The notes under the pieces were generated by a model. That model saw only the letters and a list, made by a program, of their open reading frames with translations, was not told the origin of the DNA and searched no databases. Shown here in pieces: positions 62,656 through 64,000 of a DNA stretch of 64,000 nucleotides. Location: assembly GCF_000622325.1 (NCBI RefSeq), contig NZ_JASE01000002.1, positions 1-64,000 of the forward strand. The letters run 5' to 3'. Within the stretch, counting starts at the first letter, position 1. Every line of letters starts with the position of its first letter. The DNA comes from Sulfitobacter geojensis. Its GTDB lineage: Bacteria > Pseudomonadota > Alphaproteobacteria > Rhodobacterales > Rhodobacteraceae. The position numbers and the translations under genes are program-made.

Positions 62656-62837
62656 GTGAGAACTGCCTTTGGTGGACGACGCCATGCGCCGAAAATGAAC
62701 ATTATGTCGCGTACGAGTCGGCCCAGTGCGGTCGCTCCACGTGTCACGACACACGCTACTGGCAAGTAGCCCAACAGGGGTAACGATTATAAATTCGGCC
62801 CGATATCAAGAAACCTGATAGCCTACGCGGATGGTAG

Positions 62838-63755
62838 TTAGCCTTGACTGACGGGCACGATTTCCAAAGTGGAGTTCAGTTCTTCTTGAAGAATGTTGGC
62901 AAACTCCTGTGCCGCTTGGGACAGTGGTTTAGACCGTGGCTCAATGCGTAAGTAGTCCACATAAAGTGGCGGATCGCCAAGCGGCACAACACGCCGCCGA
63001 CTTCCGTCGAGGTCAGACACACATAAGATGCCCGGCAAAATTGCGACCCATTCAGAGCGCGCCACCAAATCAAGCGTGGCATACATCGTATCTATTTCGA
63101 GGATTTCGCGCACCTCAATGTCGTTTTGCACCAAATAATCCTCGATCTGCTTTCGCCGGATATTCGACCACCCCGGCACGACCAGCCGTTGAGGCGGTAG
63201 GGACTTTAGCCTCAAGGCCTTTGTGTTCGGCAGATCGCGGTCGGCCGAACATACAAAACATTCCTGATCGCGCCCCATGTTGGTTCCGGCCAAGAAACGG
63301 TCGCGGTCGAAGTTGGGCACAACGGCGAAATCCAATTTCCCGGCGGATACGGACTCGGCCAATTCCCCCGAATAGGCCTCAGACACCGAAACCCTGACAT
63401 CGCTGAATTCTTCGGAAAAGCGTAGCAGAACATTTGTCAGAACCGAACGCGTGAACGTCGGCATCAAGCCCACATGGACATTGCCGACAACTGCTTTGGA
63501 AAGCGACCGCAATCGGTCTTCGGCACGGTTCGCTGCGGCGATAACCTGAACGGCTTCGTCATAGAACAGACGTCCTGATTCCGTTGGTGTCACCCCCGAG
63601 GAACTACGCGTGAACAACGGGACATTGAAGCGCTTTTCAATCTGGGACACATGCGTCGACAGACCGGATTGCGTCGCATTGACACGTCCCGCAGCAGCAG
63701 AAAACGACCCTTCTTCGTAGACCGCAACAAAGTAGCGTAGTTGTTGGAGTTTCAT
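62838..63755 (-). CDS. LysR-family transcriptional regulator
   Basis: A 305-residue LysR-type regulator. The helix-turn-helix covers LRYFVAVYEEGSFSAAAGRV and QSGLSTHVSQIEKRFNVPLF. The ligand-binding domain follows from about residue 92. It lies upstream of the alpha/beta hydrolase on the same strand and is divergent from the partial beta-keto acid cleavage gene, with 147 bases between their starts, so it probably controls one or both. Confidence 0.92.
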   Translation of the reverse strand: MKLQQLRYFVAVYEEGSFSAAAGRVNATQSGLSTHVSQIEKRFNVPLFTRSSSGVTPTESGRLFYDEAVQVIAAANRAEDRLRSLSKAVVGNVHVGLMPTFTRSVLTNVLLRFSEEFSDVRVSVSEAYSGELAESVSAGKLDFAVVPNFDRDRFLAGTNMGRDQECFVCSADRDLPNTKALRLKSLPPQRLVVPGWSNIRRKQIEDYLVQNDIEVREILEIDTMYATLDLVARSEWVAILPGILCVSDLDGSRRRVVPLGDPPLYVDYLRIEPRSKPLSQAAQEFANILQEELNSTLEIVPVSQG

Positions 63756-63902
63756 GGACCATCCATCAGGTTATGCTATAGGAAACATACATTAATATAA
63801 GTAGGTTTGAACCCAACAGTTGTAGTATCACTCTCGCGAACATCCGCGTCGATGTAAGTCAACAGCGGCGCAATCGCATATATATAAGATTGGACCCTTG
63901 TT

Positions 63903-64000
63903 ATGAGATGCCTGCCAAGATTGATGGTCGCTCCGAATGGCGCAAGACGCAGTCAATCGGATCACCCTGCCCTCCCCGTCACCGATGCCGAAATCCTCGC
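63903..64000 (+). CDS. Start of a beta-keto acid cleavage enzyme (BKACE, DUF849), cut by the window edge
   Basis: An open frame from ATG at 63903 to the end reads PRLMVAPNGARRSQSDHPAL followed by PVTDAEIL. This is the characteristic N-terminus of the BKACE (3-keto-5-aminohexanoate cleavage) family, a zinc enzyme that cleaves beta-keto acids with acetyl-CoA. Only about 32 codons are visible, so the catalytic residues cannot be checked. It is divergent from the LysR gene, which may regulate it. Confidence 0.7.
   Translation, partial: MRCLPRLMVAPNGARRSQSDHPALPVTDAEIL

Noticed and set aside
1-64000. CRISPR arrays, tRNA or rRNA genes, toxin-antitoxin or classic phage-defence systems
   Set aside because: No regularly spaced repeats, cloverleaf-like sequences or recognisable defence proteins were seen on either strand.

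Overview
The window looks like accessory DNA of a marine alphaproteobacterium of the Roseobacter group (Rhodobacteraceae). This rests on the mix of families: several TRAP and tripartite tricarboxylate transporters, CaiB-type CoA transferases, GlxA, MocR and FCD-GntR regulators, and IS21 and IS6 elements. The genus cannot be read from the sequence. No tRNA, rRNA, CRISPR array or replication origin was recognised.

Layout. 0.3-2.8 kb: an IS21-family element with a broken istA, flanked by a 7-bp target duplication. 3-9.4 kb: mixed cargo, namely a membrane methyltransferase, a tyrosine recombinase, a GlxA regulator divergent from an NTF2-like and a VOC gene, a secreted protein, and an IS6-family relic. 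9.6-37.9 kb: a large CoA-thioester catabolic region. It holds a LysR gene; an operon of ferredoxin reductase, two Rieske-type proteins and two ACMSD-family amidohydrolases; a MocR regulator; a TctCBA importer and a DctPQM importer; two acyl-CoA dehydrogenases; enoyl-CoA hydratase; three class III CoA transferase or racemase genes; an acyl-CoA synthetase; a CitE-like lyase; a PrpD-family protein; an aldehyde dehydrogenase; and an HTD2-like hydratase. I infer import of a carboxylate, CoA activation, dehydrogenation, hydration and C-C cleavage. No ring-hydroxylating oxygenase large subunit is present, although its electron-transfer partners are.

38-44.6 kb: a decayed tract. An IS6 element cuts a LacI-type gene, and most of the following plus-strand genes (two paralogous small proteins, dctM, dctP) carry stops or single-base frameshifts, while dctQ and a GntR gene are open. 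44.7-50.1 kb: an intact minus-strand set of DctPQM, SMP-30 lactonase, OsmC protein and HpaI-type aldolase, likely for sugar-acid use. 50.5-53 kb: a complete IS21 element in the opposite orientation to the first.

53-64 kb: a minus-strand operon of a sugar-type ABC importer (permease, binding protein, ATPase), a protein made of three RidA domains, and a CocE/NonD-type hydrolase, with a divergent TetR gene and a 3-hydroxyisobutyrate dehydrogenase-family gene. It is followed by an alpha/beta hydrolase, a LysR gene, and the first codons of a probable beta-keto acid cleavage enzyme running off the window.

The most unusual points are a MocR protein with glutamate in place of the PLP-binding lysine, the triple-RidA fusion that keeps the key arginine only in its middle domain, repeated GTACAGA boxes around the MocR gene, and two paralogous pseudogenes whose premature stops can each be reconstructed from the other copy.
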